Of a DNA stretch of 50,389 nucleotides, positions 1 to 7,107 are shown piece by piece. The stretch's first letter is position 1, and each line of letters opens with the position of its first letter. Source of the DNA: Bacteroidales bacterium. Its GTDB lineage: Bacteria > Bacteroidota > Bacteroidia > Bacteroidales > UBA932. The notes below the pieces were generated by a model, which was not told the origin of the DNA, searched no databases, and worked only from the letters and a program-made list of their open reading frames with translations. The position numbers were made by a program, and so were the translations under genes. The DNA lies in assembly GCA_004554455.1 (NCBI GenBank), contig SFMG01000011.1, forward strand, positions 1 to 50,389, read 5' to 3'.

Positions 1-122
1 AGGCTCGGATGGTAAACCCATCTCAGGGATAACGACAAATAGTCAACTTATACCAGTAATAATCTATAAACCCGAGTCAACCTAAATCAGGAAAGTACAT
101 GCCCCTGTTTTGACCTTCTGGC

Positions 123-526
123 TGCATCGATTCGCAAGTCTAGGCCTAAAATCAAGAATCGATGCACGGATTGCGCCTGTTTTGACCGTTTGGCTGCATC
201 GATTCGCAAGTCTGAGCTTGAAATCGAGAATCGATGCATGGATTGCCCCTGTTTTGACCTTTTGGCTACATCGATTCGCAAGTCTAGACCTGAAATCAAG
301 AATCGCTGCACGGATTGCCCCTGTTTTGGCCTTCTGGCTGCATCGATTCGCAAGTCTAGGCCTAAAATCAAGAATCGATGCACGGATTGCCCTTGTTTTG
401 CCCTCTTTGCTGCATCGATTCGCAAGTCTGGGCTTGAAATCGAGAATCGCTGCATGGATTGCCCCTGTTTTGACCTTTTGGCTGCATCGATTCGCAAGTC
501 TAGGCTTGAAATCGAGAATCGATGCA
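123..526. repeat. 72-bp tandem palindrome array R1 (6 copies)
   Basis: Six units start at 123, 195, 267, 339, 411 and 483, exactly 72 bp apart. Each holds a 44-nt inverted repeat, TGCATCGATTC-N22-GAATCGATGCA, followed by a 28-nt linker of the form cggattgcccctgttttgac plus eight bases. Stems vary slightly (the 267 unit has changes in both arms). Bases 103-122 hold a partial linker of the same family, so the array begins in a linker. Nothing is recognisable in bases 1-100. Because 72 is divisible by three and the unit lacks stops in several frames, long open frames run through it, but these look incidental. Confidence 0.95.
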
Positions 527-545
527 GCACTATCGTGCAGGCAAG

Positions 546-860
546 TAGAACGGCCCGCCTACAGCAGTCTTTGCCGCTACGATGCCGCGTCCGATTCTAA
601 TTTTCGTCGTCGCTAAGTAGAACGGCCCGCCTGCAGCAAAGTCGTGGAGTGCAGGCGGGGACAGGATGCCACGAAGGCGGCATAATCCTAAGTAAAAAGC
701 CGCCGGAGTGGCACCTGCCCCTGCCGCAACAACGCTCCGCGTCCGATTCCAATCTTCGTCGCCGCAAAGTAGAACGCTCTGCGTCCGATTCCAATTTTCG
801 TCGTCGCAAAGTAGAACGATCCGCGTCCGATTCCAATCTTCGCTGCGGCAAAGAAGAGCG
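546..860. repeat. Tag repeats of composite locus R1
   Basis: A motif GCGTCCGATTCYAAT followed by YTTCGTCGYCGC and AAGTAGAACG occurs at 587, 739, 781 and 823; the last three are tandem with a 42-bp period. A companion motif, AGAACGGCCCGCCTGCAGCA, appears near 548 (one base different) and 620. The reverse complements of both motifs are found in loci R2 and R3, next to the 72-bp arrays there, so these are parts of a recurrent composite element rather than local sequence. The 42-bp period also gives stop-free frames, which I do not treat as genes. Confidence 0.85.
651..724. repeat. Hairpin element B, copy in R1
   Basis: Imperfect inverted repeat with arms of about 25 nt. The outer arms are GGGGACAGGATGCCAC and GTGGCACCTGCCCC, the inner arms GGCGGC and GCCGCC, around a conserved loop ataatcctaagtaaaaa. 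Near-identical copies occur at 14043-14114 and 49603-49668 in the opposite orientation. No run of T follows directly, so it does not look like a simple terminator. Confidence 0.9.
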
Positions 861-957
861 GAAAGATATTCATAAGATGATGCAGCTTATTTATGGAAGA
901 ATACTTAACTTAGCAACGGGAGACTTTTGGAAAATTTAGAAGATACATCAGAATGTT

Positions 958-2088
958 ATGAAAAAGATATCAATCGTATGCCTGACGGCATTGATGAGTT
1001 GTGCGGCGGCACTGGTGAACTGTGAGGCGGCACTGGCTCAAGAAAAGGAAATGCGCTACGAGAACGCATTGAATTTCAGGATGATAAACAAGGGAGTCCC
1101 GGATGGGGTAACATCCAACCCATACCAGCGTTATCCGGATGCCCTGAAGGATTCGGTAGTGACCCAGTTATGGAACACAGCGACCAATTCGGCAGGACTG
1201 GGCATAAGGTTCAGGAGCGATTCCAAAACCATAGCCGTAAGATACAGGCTGATGTACGGGACAAGTATGAACCACATGGCCGACACAGGCAAGAAAGGGC
1301 TCGACCTCTATGCGCTCGAGGAAGACGGATGGTGTTTCGTCAACAGCTGGAGGCCGGCGAAAGGCAATCAGCAGGAAGGCGTGATTGTAAGGAATATGGA
1401 CGGACAGATGAGGGAATATACCCTCTACCTGCCTCTGTATGACGGGATTGAGAATCTGGAAATCGGAGTGGAGGAAGAGGCCCGTCTGGAGCGTCCGGAA
1501 GTCGATTCACCCCGCAGCGACAGAGGGAAACTGGTATTCTACGGCAGCAGCATAATGCAGGGAGGATGCGCATCGCGTACGGGAATGTGCGCGACAAACA
1601 TCATCCAGAGGGAGCTTGACGTGGAATGCGTGAACGCCGGAAACTCCGGTCAGGCGAAGCTCTATGCCCCTATGGCCAATCTGCTGGCATCGATGGAGAA
1701 TGTGATGGCCTTCATCATAGACCCGGTGCCGAACTGCACCCAAGGCCAGTGCGACACCCTAACCTGCCGTTTCATACGCACCATTCGCAAGGCCCACCCG
1801 GATGTCCCTGTCATTATGGTCGAGGGACCTCTCTACCCGAGGGGCAATTACGACTTGGAACTGGGAGAGAACCTCAGGAAGAAGAATGAGATTTTCTATG
1901 CCAAGTATCTGGAACTCAAGGCAGAGAATCCGAAAGGGCTCTACTATGTACATTCCGACGGGCTGCAGGCCGAGGGGGATGAGGGAACGGTGGACAGCGT
2001 GCACCTGACGGACTACGGCTTCAGGGCCTACGCGGATGTGCTGATACCGGCCATACGTAAGGCAGTGGGCAGAAAAGCCCTGAAGTAA
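958..2088 (+). CDS. Secreted SGNH/GDSL-type hydrolase (GxDLY domain)
   Basis: A 376-residue exported esterase-like enzyme. A signal peptide covers about residues 1-27 (ending in ALAQ). Residues about 40-180 form an N-terminal jelly-roll-like region carrying GLDLY, the hallmark of the GxDLY family often fused to SGNH hydrolases in Bacteroidetes. The catalytic domain starts with GSSIMQGG near residue 196 (nucleophile Ser); the Gly block is within VNAGNSGQ, and the Asp-His pair is in DSVHLTDYG near the C terminus. Such enzymes deacylate glycans or lipids; the substrate here is unknown. It is followed 34 nt later by a GSCFA gene, probably co-transcribed. The upstream sequence is composite repeat locus R1, with no strong promoter; TAACTTAG at 906-913 is a weak candidate. 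The ATG is chosen because it directly precedes the signal peptide. Confidence 0.88.
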   Translation: MKKISIVCLTALMSCAAALVNCEAALAQEKEMRYENALNFRMINKGVPDGVTSNPYQRYPDALKDSVVTQLWNTATNSAGLGIRFRSDSKTIAVRYRLMYGTSMNHMADTGKKGLDLYALEEDGWCFVNSWRPAKGNQQEGVIVRNMDGQMREYTLYLPLYDGIENLEIGVEEEARLERPEVDSPRSDRGKLVFYGSSIMQGGCASRTGMCATNIIQRELDVECVNAGNSGQAKLYAPMANLLASMENVMAFIIDPVPNCTQGQCDTLTCRFIRTIRKAHPDVPVIMVEGPLYPRGNYDLELGENLRKKNEIFYAKYLELKAENPKGLYYVHSDGLQAEGDEGTVDSVHLTDYGFRAYADVLIPAIRKAVGRKALK

Positions 2089-2122
2089 GTTTCAGATAAG
2101 CCATCAACCAAGTTTCAACGAA

Positions 2123-2965
2123 TTGACTTTCAACAAGGTGAAGTTCAGCAGAGACGATAGGATACTGATGCTGGGCAGCTGTTTCGCAGCGAATATGGGC
2201 GAACGGCTGCTCAGAGACGGCTATGATATATGCCTAAACCCCTTCGGAACCCTGTTCAACCCGGCGTCCGTTGCATCTTCCATCAGGCGGCTGGATTCGG
2301 GAAGGCCGTTTACGGAGGACGAGTGCGTGATGATGGGCTCCGGAGCCGGCCTATGGTGCTCGTTCAGCCACTACACCCGTTTCGCAAGGGCGGACAAGGC
2401 CGCCTTCCTGGAAAATGCCAATGCCTCCCTGGCCGAGGCATCCGCTTTCTTCCATAGCTGCAGCAGCGTTATAGTCACCTTCGGAACCTCATACGTCTTC
2501 CGCAACCGTGAGTTCGCGGCCGGTTCTGAGAAGCGCCTGGACGGGATTGTCAGCAACTGCCTGAAGCTTCCCGCCAGGGAATTCGAGCGCTTCCGGCTGA
2601 GCGTGGATGAGATAGTTGAACTGTGGAAGCCGCTGCTGGAGGGTCCTCTGGCCGGAAAGAAAGTACTGTTCACCGTCAGCCCCATACGCCATCTTGCCGA
2701 CAGCGCTCACGGCAACCAGCTCAGCAAAGCCACCCTGCTGCTGGCCATAGACAGACTGCTTGAGAATGAGGCGTCAGCCCGGACAGAAGCTGCGCTTCCG
2801 GCAAGCGGCAGGGAACGGGATTATTTCCCGTCATACGAGATAGTACTCGACGAACTGCGCGACTACAGCTGGTATGCGGAGGACACAGTTCACCCCTCTG
2901 CGGATGCAATCGACCTGATATACGGAAGATTCGCCCAATACTGCCTGCAAGGCGGGCGGGGATAA
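2123..2965 (+). CDS. GSCFA family protein
   Basis: A 280-residue protein with the family-defining GSCFA motif at residues 18-22, and NPFGTLFNP, TFGTSYVF, SPIRH and a C-terminal DTVHPS block that resemble SGNH-hydrolase consensus blocks. GSCFA proteins are an uncharacterised group related to GDSL/SGNH esterases. No signal peptide is seen, so it is probably cytoplasmic. The start used is a TTG; the frame stays open to about 2084 without an ATG, and family members usually carry a dozen or so residues before GSCFA that begin earlier, so the true start may be an upstream non-ATG codon. Directly follows the SGNH hydrolase gene, suggesting two acyl-hydrolases acting on related substrates. Confidence 0.82.
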   Translation: MTFNKVKFSRDDRILMLGSCFAANMGERLLRDGYDICLNPFGTLFNPASVASSIRRLDSGRPFTEDECVMMGSGAGLWCSFSHYTRFARADKAAFLENANASLAEASAFFHSCSSVIVTFGTSYVFRNREFAAGSEKRLDGIVSNCLKLPAREFERFRLSVDEIVELWKPLLEGPLAGKKVLFTVSPIRHLADSAHGNQLSKATLLLAIDRLLENEASARTEAALPASGRERDYFPSYEIVLDELRDYSWYAEDTVHPSADAIDLIYGRFAQYCLQGGRG

Positions 2966-2977
2966 GACGACTTTTGC

Positions 2978-2985
2978 TATATTTG
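2978..2985 (+). promoter_or_regulatory. Candidate -7 element for the decarboxylase operon
   Basis: TATATTTG matches the Bacteroidetes -7 consensus TAnnTTTG and lies 24 nt upstream of the mmdA start. No matching TTTG -33 box sits 19-21 nt upstream, so this is a half-site only. Confidence 0.5.
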
Positions 2986-3009
2986 CAGACTTAACAAAAT
3001 CGATTTGAA

Positions 3010-4572
3010 ATGAGCAGACAGACAGAACTCATTGAAGAACTGGTCGCCAGGAGAGCCTCCGCCCGAATGGGTGGCGGGCAGAAAAGACTTGACGCCCAGC
3101 ATAACAAAGGCAAACTCAGCGCCCGTGAAAGACTGGCACTGCTGCTTGACGAAGGCAGCTTCGAGGAATATGATATGTTCGTGCAGCACAGGTGCAGCGA
3201 CTTCGGAATGGAAAAGACGAAGTTCGACGGTGACGGTGTGGTTACCGGAATGGGTACCATCGACGGCAGGCTCGTATATGTATTCGCCCAGGACTTTACG
3301 GTCAGCGGAGGTTCCCTTTCCGAAGCTCACGCAGCGAAGATTTGCAAGATTATGGATATGGCCGTACGCAACGGCGCTCCGGTCATAGGCCTCAACGACA
3401 GCGGCGGTGCCCGCATCCAGGAAGGTGTGAACGCGCTTGCCGGCTTTGCGGAGATTTTCCAGCGCAACATACTCGCCTCCGGAGTGGTGCCTCAGATTTC
3501 GGGCATATTCGGTCCCTGCGCCGGCGGAGCCGTATATTCCCCGGCCCTGACGGATTTCAACGTGATGGTAAGGGATACTTCGTATATGTTCCTTACAGGA
3601 CCGGCGGTCGTGAAGAGCGTTACCGGAGAGACGGTCAGCCAGGAGGAGCTCGGAGGCGCAGGGGTACATTCGGCGAAGAGCGGAGTGGCGCATTTCGCAG
3701 CCGCTTCCGAGGAGGAGGGACTGGAGACCATCAAGCAGCTGCTCTCCTTCCTGCCGTCCAACTGCAACGAAGAGGCACCCCTGCGCCCGACCGCGGATCC
3801 GGCGGGACGCGTGGACGACGCCCTCAACGACATAGTTCCGGACAGCCCGAACAAGGCCTACAATATGTACGGAGTCATAGGCAGCATAGTCGATGACGGC
3901 ATATTCCTGGAGGTGCACAAGAGCTGGGCGAAAAATATAATCGTCGGCTTTGCGCATATGAACGGACGCAGCGTCGGCATAGTCGCCAATCAGCCGCAGG
4001 TGCTGGCCGGAGTGCTCGACATCAACGCCAGCCGCAAGGCAGCGCGCTTCGTGCGTTTCTGCGACGCCTTCAACATACCTCTGGTGACCCTCGTGGACGT
4101 GCCGGGCTTCCTCTGCGGCACACAGCAGGAGTACGGCGGCATCATAGCCAACGGCGCCAAACTGCTCTACGCATACGGCGAGGCCACTGTTCCGAAGGTT
4201 ACCGTGACCCTGCGCAAGTCCTATGGAGGAGCGCATATCGTGATGAGCTGCAAGCAGTTGCGCGGTGACATCAACTACGCCTGGCCTACCGCCAACATAG
4301 CCGTGATGGGTGCCGACGGAGCTGTGGAGATACTCTACGGCAAGGAGCTCAAGGCCATTGAGGATCCTGCGGAGAAAGCCGCCCTGGCCGAGGAGAAGAA
4401 GCAGGAGTACAACAATCTCTTCTGCAACCCTTACAAGGCCGCCTCATACGGATATATAGACGACGTCATTGAACCGCGCAACACCCGTTTCCGCTTGATC
4501 AGGGCTCTGGAATCCCTGGCCGGCAAGAAAGTGGCCCAGCCACTCAGGAAACACGACAATATGCCTCTGTAA
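3010..4572 (+). CDS. mmdA: Methylmalonyl-CoA decarboxylase alpha / acyl-CoA carboxyltransferase
   Basis: A 520-residue carboxyltransferase, the usual length for MmdA/PccB. It carries DSGGARIQEG near residue 130, GPCAGGAVYSPAL near 168 and VDVPGFLCGTQQEYGG in the C-terminal half, which form the acyl-CoA and carboxybiotin sites. In the decarboxylase it moves CO2 from (S)-methylmalonyl-CoA to the biotin carrier, giving propionyl-CoA, the last steps of the succinate-propionate route. The downstream genes (OadG-like, biotin carrier, OadB-like sodium pump) make a Na+-translocating decarboxylase far more likely than an ATP-dependent carboxylase, and no biotin carboxylase gene is nearby. Its stop overlaps the next start by one base (TAATG). 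Confidence 0.93.
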   Translation: MSRQTELIEELVARRASARMGGGQKRLDAQHNKGKLSARERLALLLDEGSFEEYDMFVQHRCSDFGMEKTKFDGDGVVTGMGTIDGRLVYVFAQDFTVSGGSLSEAHAAKICKIMDMAVRNGAPVIGLNDSGGARIQEGVNALAGFAEIFQRNILASGVVPQISGIFGPCAGGAVYSPALTDFNVMVRDTSYMFLTGPAVVKSVTGETVSQEELGGAGVHSAKSGVAHFAAASEEEGLETIKQLLSFLPSNCNEEAPLRPTADPAGRVDDALNDIVPDSPNKAYNMYGVIGSIVDDGIFLEVHKSWAKNIIVGFAHMNGRSVGIVANQPQVLAGVLDINASRKAARFVRFCDAFNIPLVTLVDVPGFLCGTQQEYGGIIANGAKLLYAYGEATVPKVTVTLRKSYGGAHIVMSCKQLRGDINYAWPTANIAVMGADGAVEILYGKELKAIEDPAEKAALAEEKKQEYNNLFCNPYKAASYGYIDDVIEPRNTRFRLIRALESLAGKKVAQPLRKHDNMPL

Positions 4573-5501
4573 TGCGAGACGGAATGAAAAGGAAATTGAT
4601 AGCATTGCTGCTCGCCGCATTCGCAGGCTGCGTCACGGGCTTCGCGCAGAATGTCCGGGACCTCATCATAAGCGAGGCCCAGACTGACAGTGTGGAGCTG
4701 GACAACGGCTACGGGCAGAAGGCCGCCTGGATAGAGCTGTTCAACACTTCCAACGGCAGTGTGAAGTTCGGCGGCTGCTTCCTGACCAATGACAGGAATG
4801 ACCTGCGCAGATACCTCATTCCAAAGAATGACCTCAAGTGCGTGCTCGGGCCGCGCCAGTCGGTGCTGTTCTTCGCCGACGGGGATGCTTCCAAGGGCAG
4901 TTTCCACTGTTCCTTCAGTCTGAAGGCAGGAGAGACGGTCTATCTGGTAAGCAACGACGGCCGCACTATAGTCGATTCGCTCTGCATACCCGCAGGACTG
5001 GAAGCGGGAATGAGCATAGCGAAATTCGCCAATGACCCTAAGGCCATAGTTTTCGACGACATTCACCCGGCCCGGCCTACCCCGGGCAGCTACCACCACA
5101 ACCCCGTCTATGACGAGGATGGCAATATCCTGGAGGAAAGCAAGGCGGAGAAACTGATGCGAACCGACCCTCACGGATTCACCCTGACTCTGGTGGCTGT
5201 GGGAGTGGTGTTCCTGGCCCTGGTGGTCCTCTACCTCTGCTACACCCTCGTGGGAGCGATATGCACCGGCAAGTTCAGGCGCCCGGAAGGTAAGAAAGCC
5301 GCCAGGAAGGCTGGAAGAAAGGCAGCAGGAAAGGCCGGAAGCAAGGCTACCGAGGGCGAGATTGCGGCAGCGATTGCCCTTGCTCTCAGGCTCGAAGGCG
5401 GGAATGAGACCGAGGCGGCCATCGCCCTGGCCCTGGACCGCTACCTCAACGAGTCGGTACACGACAATGAAAGCTATGTAATCACAATAAGAAGAAAATA
5501 A
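4572..5501 (+). CDS. OadG-like gamma subunit with N-terminal lamin-tail domain
   Basis: A 309-residue membrane protein. It has a signal peptide, then an exported domain at about residues 25-150 with the lamin-tail-like blocks AAWIELFNTS, LTNDRNDL and GETVYLVSNDG. One transmembrane helix lies at about 198-222. A basic Ala/Lys linker is followed by GEIAAAIALAL and a C-terminal tail typical of OadG/gamma subunits. The gamma subunit anchors the carboxyltransferase and biotin carrier to the sodium pump. A lamin-tail fusion would place an extra domain outside the inner membrane. The ATG at 4572 overlaps the mmdA stop; an ATG at 4584 gives a cleaner signal peptide and is an equally good start. Six nt separate it from the biotin carrier gene. 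Confidence 0.82.
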   Translation: MRDGMKRKLIALLLAAFAGCVTGFAQNVRDLIISEAQTDSVELDNGYGQKAAWIELFNTSNGSVKFGGCFLTNDRNDLRRYLIPKNDLKCVLGPRQSVLFFADGDASKGSFHCSFSLKAGETVYLVSNDGRTIVDSLCIPAGLEAGMSIAKFANDPKAIVFDDIHPARPTPGSYHHNPVYDEDGNILEESKAEKLMRTDPHGFTLTLVAVGVVFLALVVLYLCYTLVGAICTGKFRRPEGKKAARKAGRKAAGKAGSKATEGEIAAAIALALRLEGGNETEAAIALALDRYLNESVHDNESYVITIRRK

Positions 5502-5507
5502 TCTGTT

Positions 5508-5951
5508 ATGAAGGAATATAAGTTCAAAATCAACGGCAACGAGTACAATGTGGCCGTGAAGAAAGTTGAAGGCAAGATCGCCGAAGTCAATGTCAATGGC
5601 GTGGACTATAGCGTGGAGATGGAAAATGCCCCTGCAGCGGCGGCTGTGGCGGCTGCTCCTGCAGCCGCTGCGGCCCCTGTGGCCGCACAGGCTCCGGCAC
5701 AGGCGGCTCCCGCCGCCGCGCCGCAGCCTGCAGCCGCCGCCAAGGATGTCACCAGCCCTCTCCCGGGTGTGATACTGAGCGTGAACGTGGCGGTGGGCGA
5801 CAAGGTGAAAGCCGGTCAGAAGGTGGCTGTGCTCGAGGCGATGAAGATGGAGAACGACATCGAGTCGGACTTCGACGGCACCGTAACAGCCATTCACGTG
5901 AACAAGGGCGACTCCGTGCTCGAGGGCGCAAAAATCGTAAGCATCGCATAG
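5508..5951 (+). CDS. mmdC: Biotin carboxyl carrier protein of the decarboxylase
   Basis: A 147-residue biotinyl-domain protein. Residues 1-40 form a small beta-rich head. A flexible Ala/Pro-rich linker spans about residues 42-82. The C-terminal biotinyl domain holds EAMKMEND, with Lys113 the predicted biotinylation site. It shuttles carboxyl groups from the alpha subunit to the membrane beta subunit. Position between the OadG-like and OadB-like genes supports the assignment. Homologues are also annotated as oxaloacetate or glutaconyl-CoA decarboxylase gamma/biotin subunits; the mmdA neighbour favours methylmalonyl-CoA. Confidence 0.92.
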   Translation: MKEYKFKINGNEYNVAVKKVEGKIAEVNVNGVDYSVEMENAPAAAAVAAAPAAAAAPVAAQAPAQAAPAAAPQPAAAAKDVTSPLPGVILSVNVAVGDKVKAGQKVAVLEAMKMENDIESDFDGTVTAIHVNKGDSVLEGAKIVSIA

Positions 5952-5961
5952 CATTGCCGTT

Positions 5962-7107
5962 ATGGGAAGCAATATAGTAGATTCACTGATACAGTTCTGG
6001 CAGTACACCGGCTTCGCCAATATGACGATACAGCACGTGGTGATGATAGCCATAGGCATTACCTTCATCACCCTGGGCATAGTCAAGAAATGGGAACCGC
6101 TGCTGCTCGTGCCAATCGGCTTCGGAATCATAGTGGGCAACATCCCTATGTTCCCTGGCCTGAACATTGGCATATACGAGGACGGTTCGGTGCTGAACAT
6201 ACTCTACCAGGGAGTGAAGCAGGGCTGGTACCCGCCGCTGATTTTCCTTGGCATAGGTGCGATGACCGACTTCTCCGCCCTGATCTCCCAGCCTAAGCTG
6301 ATGCTGGTGGGTGCCGCCGCCCAGATGGGCATATTCGGCGCCTATCTGCTGGCGATGGCCTTCGGTTTCGCTCCCAACGAAGCCGGCGCAATAGGCATAA
6401 TAGGCGGTGCCGACGGCCCTACGGCCATATTCCTCAGTTCAAAGCTGGCTCCAGACCTGATGGGCGCCATCGCGGTTTCCGCATATTCCTACATGGCCCT
6501 GGTGCCGGTGATACAGAAGCCTATAATGCTGCTGCTCACGACCAAGAAGGAAAGACTCATAAAGATGAAGGCCCCGCGTCCGGTAAGCCAGAAGGAGAAG
6601 ATCATCTTCCCTATCGTCGGCTTCATTCTCACCGCGCTGGTGGTTCCTTCAGGTCTTCCTCTGCTGGGAATGCTCTTCTTCGGCAATCTGCTCAAGGAGA
6701 GCGGCGTCACCCGCAGACTTGCGGAGACGGCACGCGGACCGCTCATCGACGTGGTCACCACCCTCATAGGCCTGACCGTGGGCTGCTCCACCCAGGCCGA
6801 CAAGTTCCTCTCCCTGACCTCAGTGAAGATTTTCGGACTGGGACTGCTCTCTTTCATCATCGCCACCACCTGCGGTGTGCTCTTCGTGAAGCTCTGGAAC
6901 CTCTTCCTGCCTGAAGGCCGCAAACTCAACCCTCTCATCGGCAATGCCGGCGTATCCGCAGTGCCGGATTCCGCCAGGGTGTCCGAGGTGGTCGGTCTGG
7001 AGGCGGACCCGAAAAATCACCTGCTTATGCACGCAATGGCCCCTAACGTGGCCGGAGTGATCGGCTCAGCCGTAGCGGCAGGCATACTCCTGAGCTTCCT
7101 TGGATAA
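5962..7107 (+). CDS. mmdB: Sodium ion-translocating decarboxylase beta subunit
   Basis: A 381-residue polytopic inner-membrane protein of the OadB/MmdB/GcdB family. It carries the signature GGADGPTAIF, in which Asp151 corresponds to the Asp essential for Na+ transport and carboxybiotin decarboxylation in characterised homologues. NPLIGNAGVSAVP and HAMGPN-like HAMAPNVAGVIGSA blocks near the C terminus are also family hallmarks. It decarboxylates carboxybiotin with a periplasmic proton and exports Na+. The start is ATG ten nt after the biotin carrier stop, and its own TAA overlaps the metH ATG by one base. Length is slightly below OadB of enterobacteria, which is normal for this clade. Confidence 0.93.
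   Translation: MGSNIVDSLIQFWQYTGFANMTIQHVVMIAIGITFITLGIVKKWEPLLLVPIGFGIIVGNIPMFPGLNIGIYEDGSVLNILYQGVKQGWYPPLIFLGIGAMTDFSALISQPKLMLVGAAAQMGIFGAYLLAMAFGFAPNEAGAIGIIGGADGPTAIFLSSKLAPDLMGAIAVSAYSYMALVPVIQKPIMLLLTTKKERLIKMKAPRPVSQKEKIIFPIVGFILTALVVPSGLPLLGMLFFGNLLKESGVTRRLAETARGPLIDVVTTLIGLTVGCSTQADKFLSLTSVKIFGLGLLSFIIATTCGVLFVKLWNLFLPEGRKLNPLIGNAGVSAVPDSARVSEVVGLEADPKNHLLMHAMAPNVAGVIGSAVAAGILLSFLG

Noticed and set aside
123..526. CRISPR array (44-nt repeat with 28-nt spacers)
   Set aside because: The spacing looks CRISPR-like, but the 28-nt spacers are almost identical to each other, and no cas gene is present. The same applies to 14321-14724 and 49838-50389.
87..616. Repeat proteins with 24-residue units encoded by the 72-bp arrays
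   Set aside because: Several frames on both strands are open at once because the 72-bp unit happens to lack stops; no frame has a convincing start, signal or conservation pattern. The same holds at 14190-15140 and 49706-50326.
649..939. Arg/Ser-rich 14-residue repeat protein in the tag repeats
   Set aside because: It is a by-product of the 42-bp DNA period (units at 739, 781, 823); overlapping frames on the other strand are equally open and cross hairpin element B.
3010..7107. ATP-dependent propionyl-CoA carboxylase or oxaloacetate decarboxylase
   Set aside because: No biotin carboxylase gene is present, and the alpha subunit is of the acyl-CoA carboxyltransferase type rather than the OadA pyruvate-carboxylase type.
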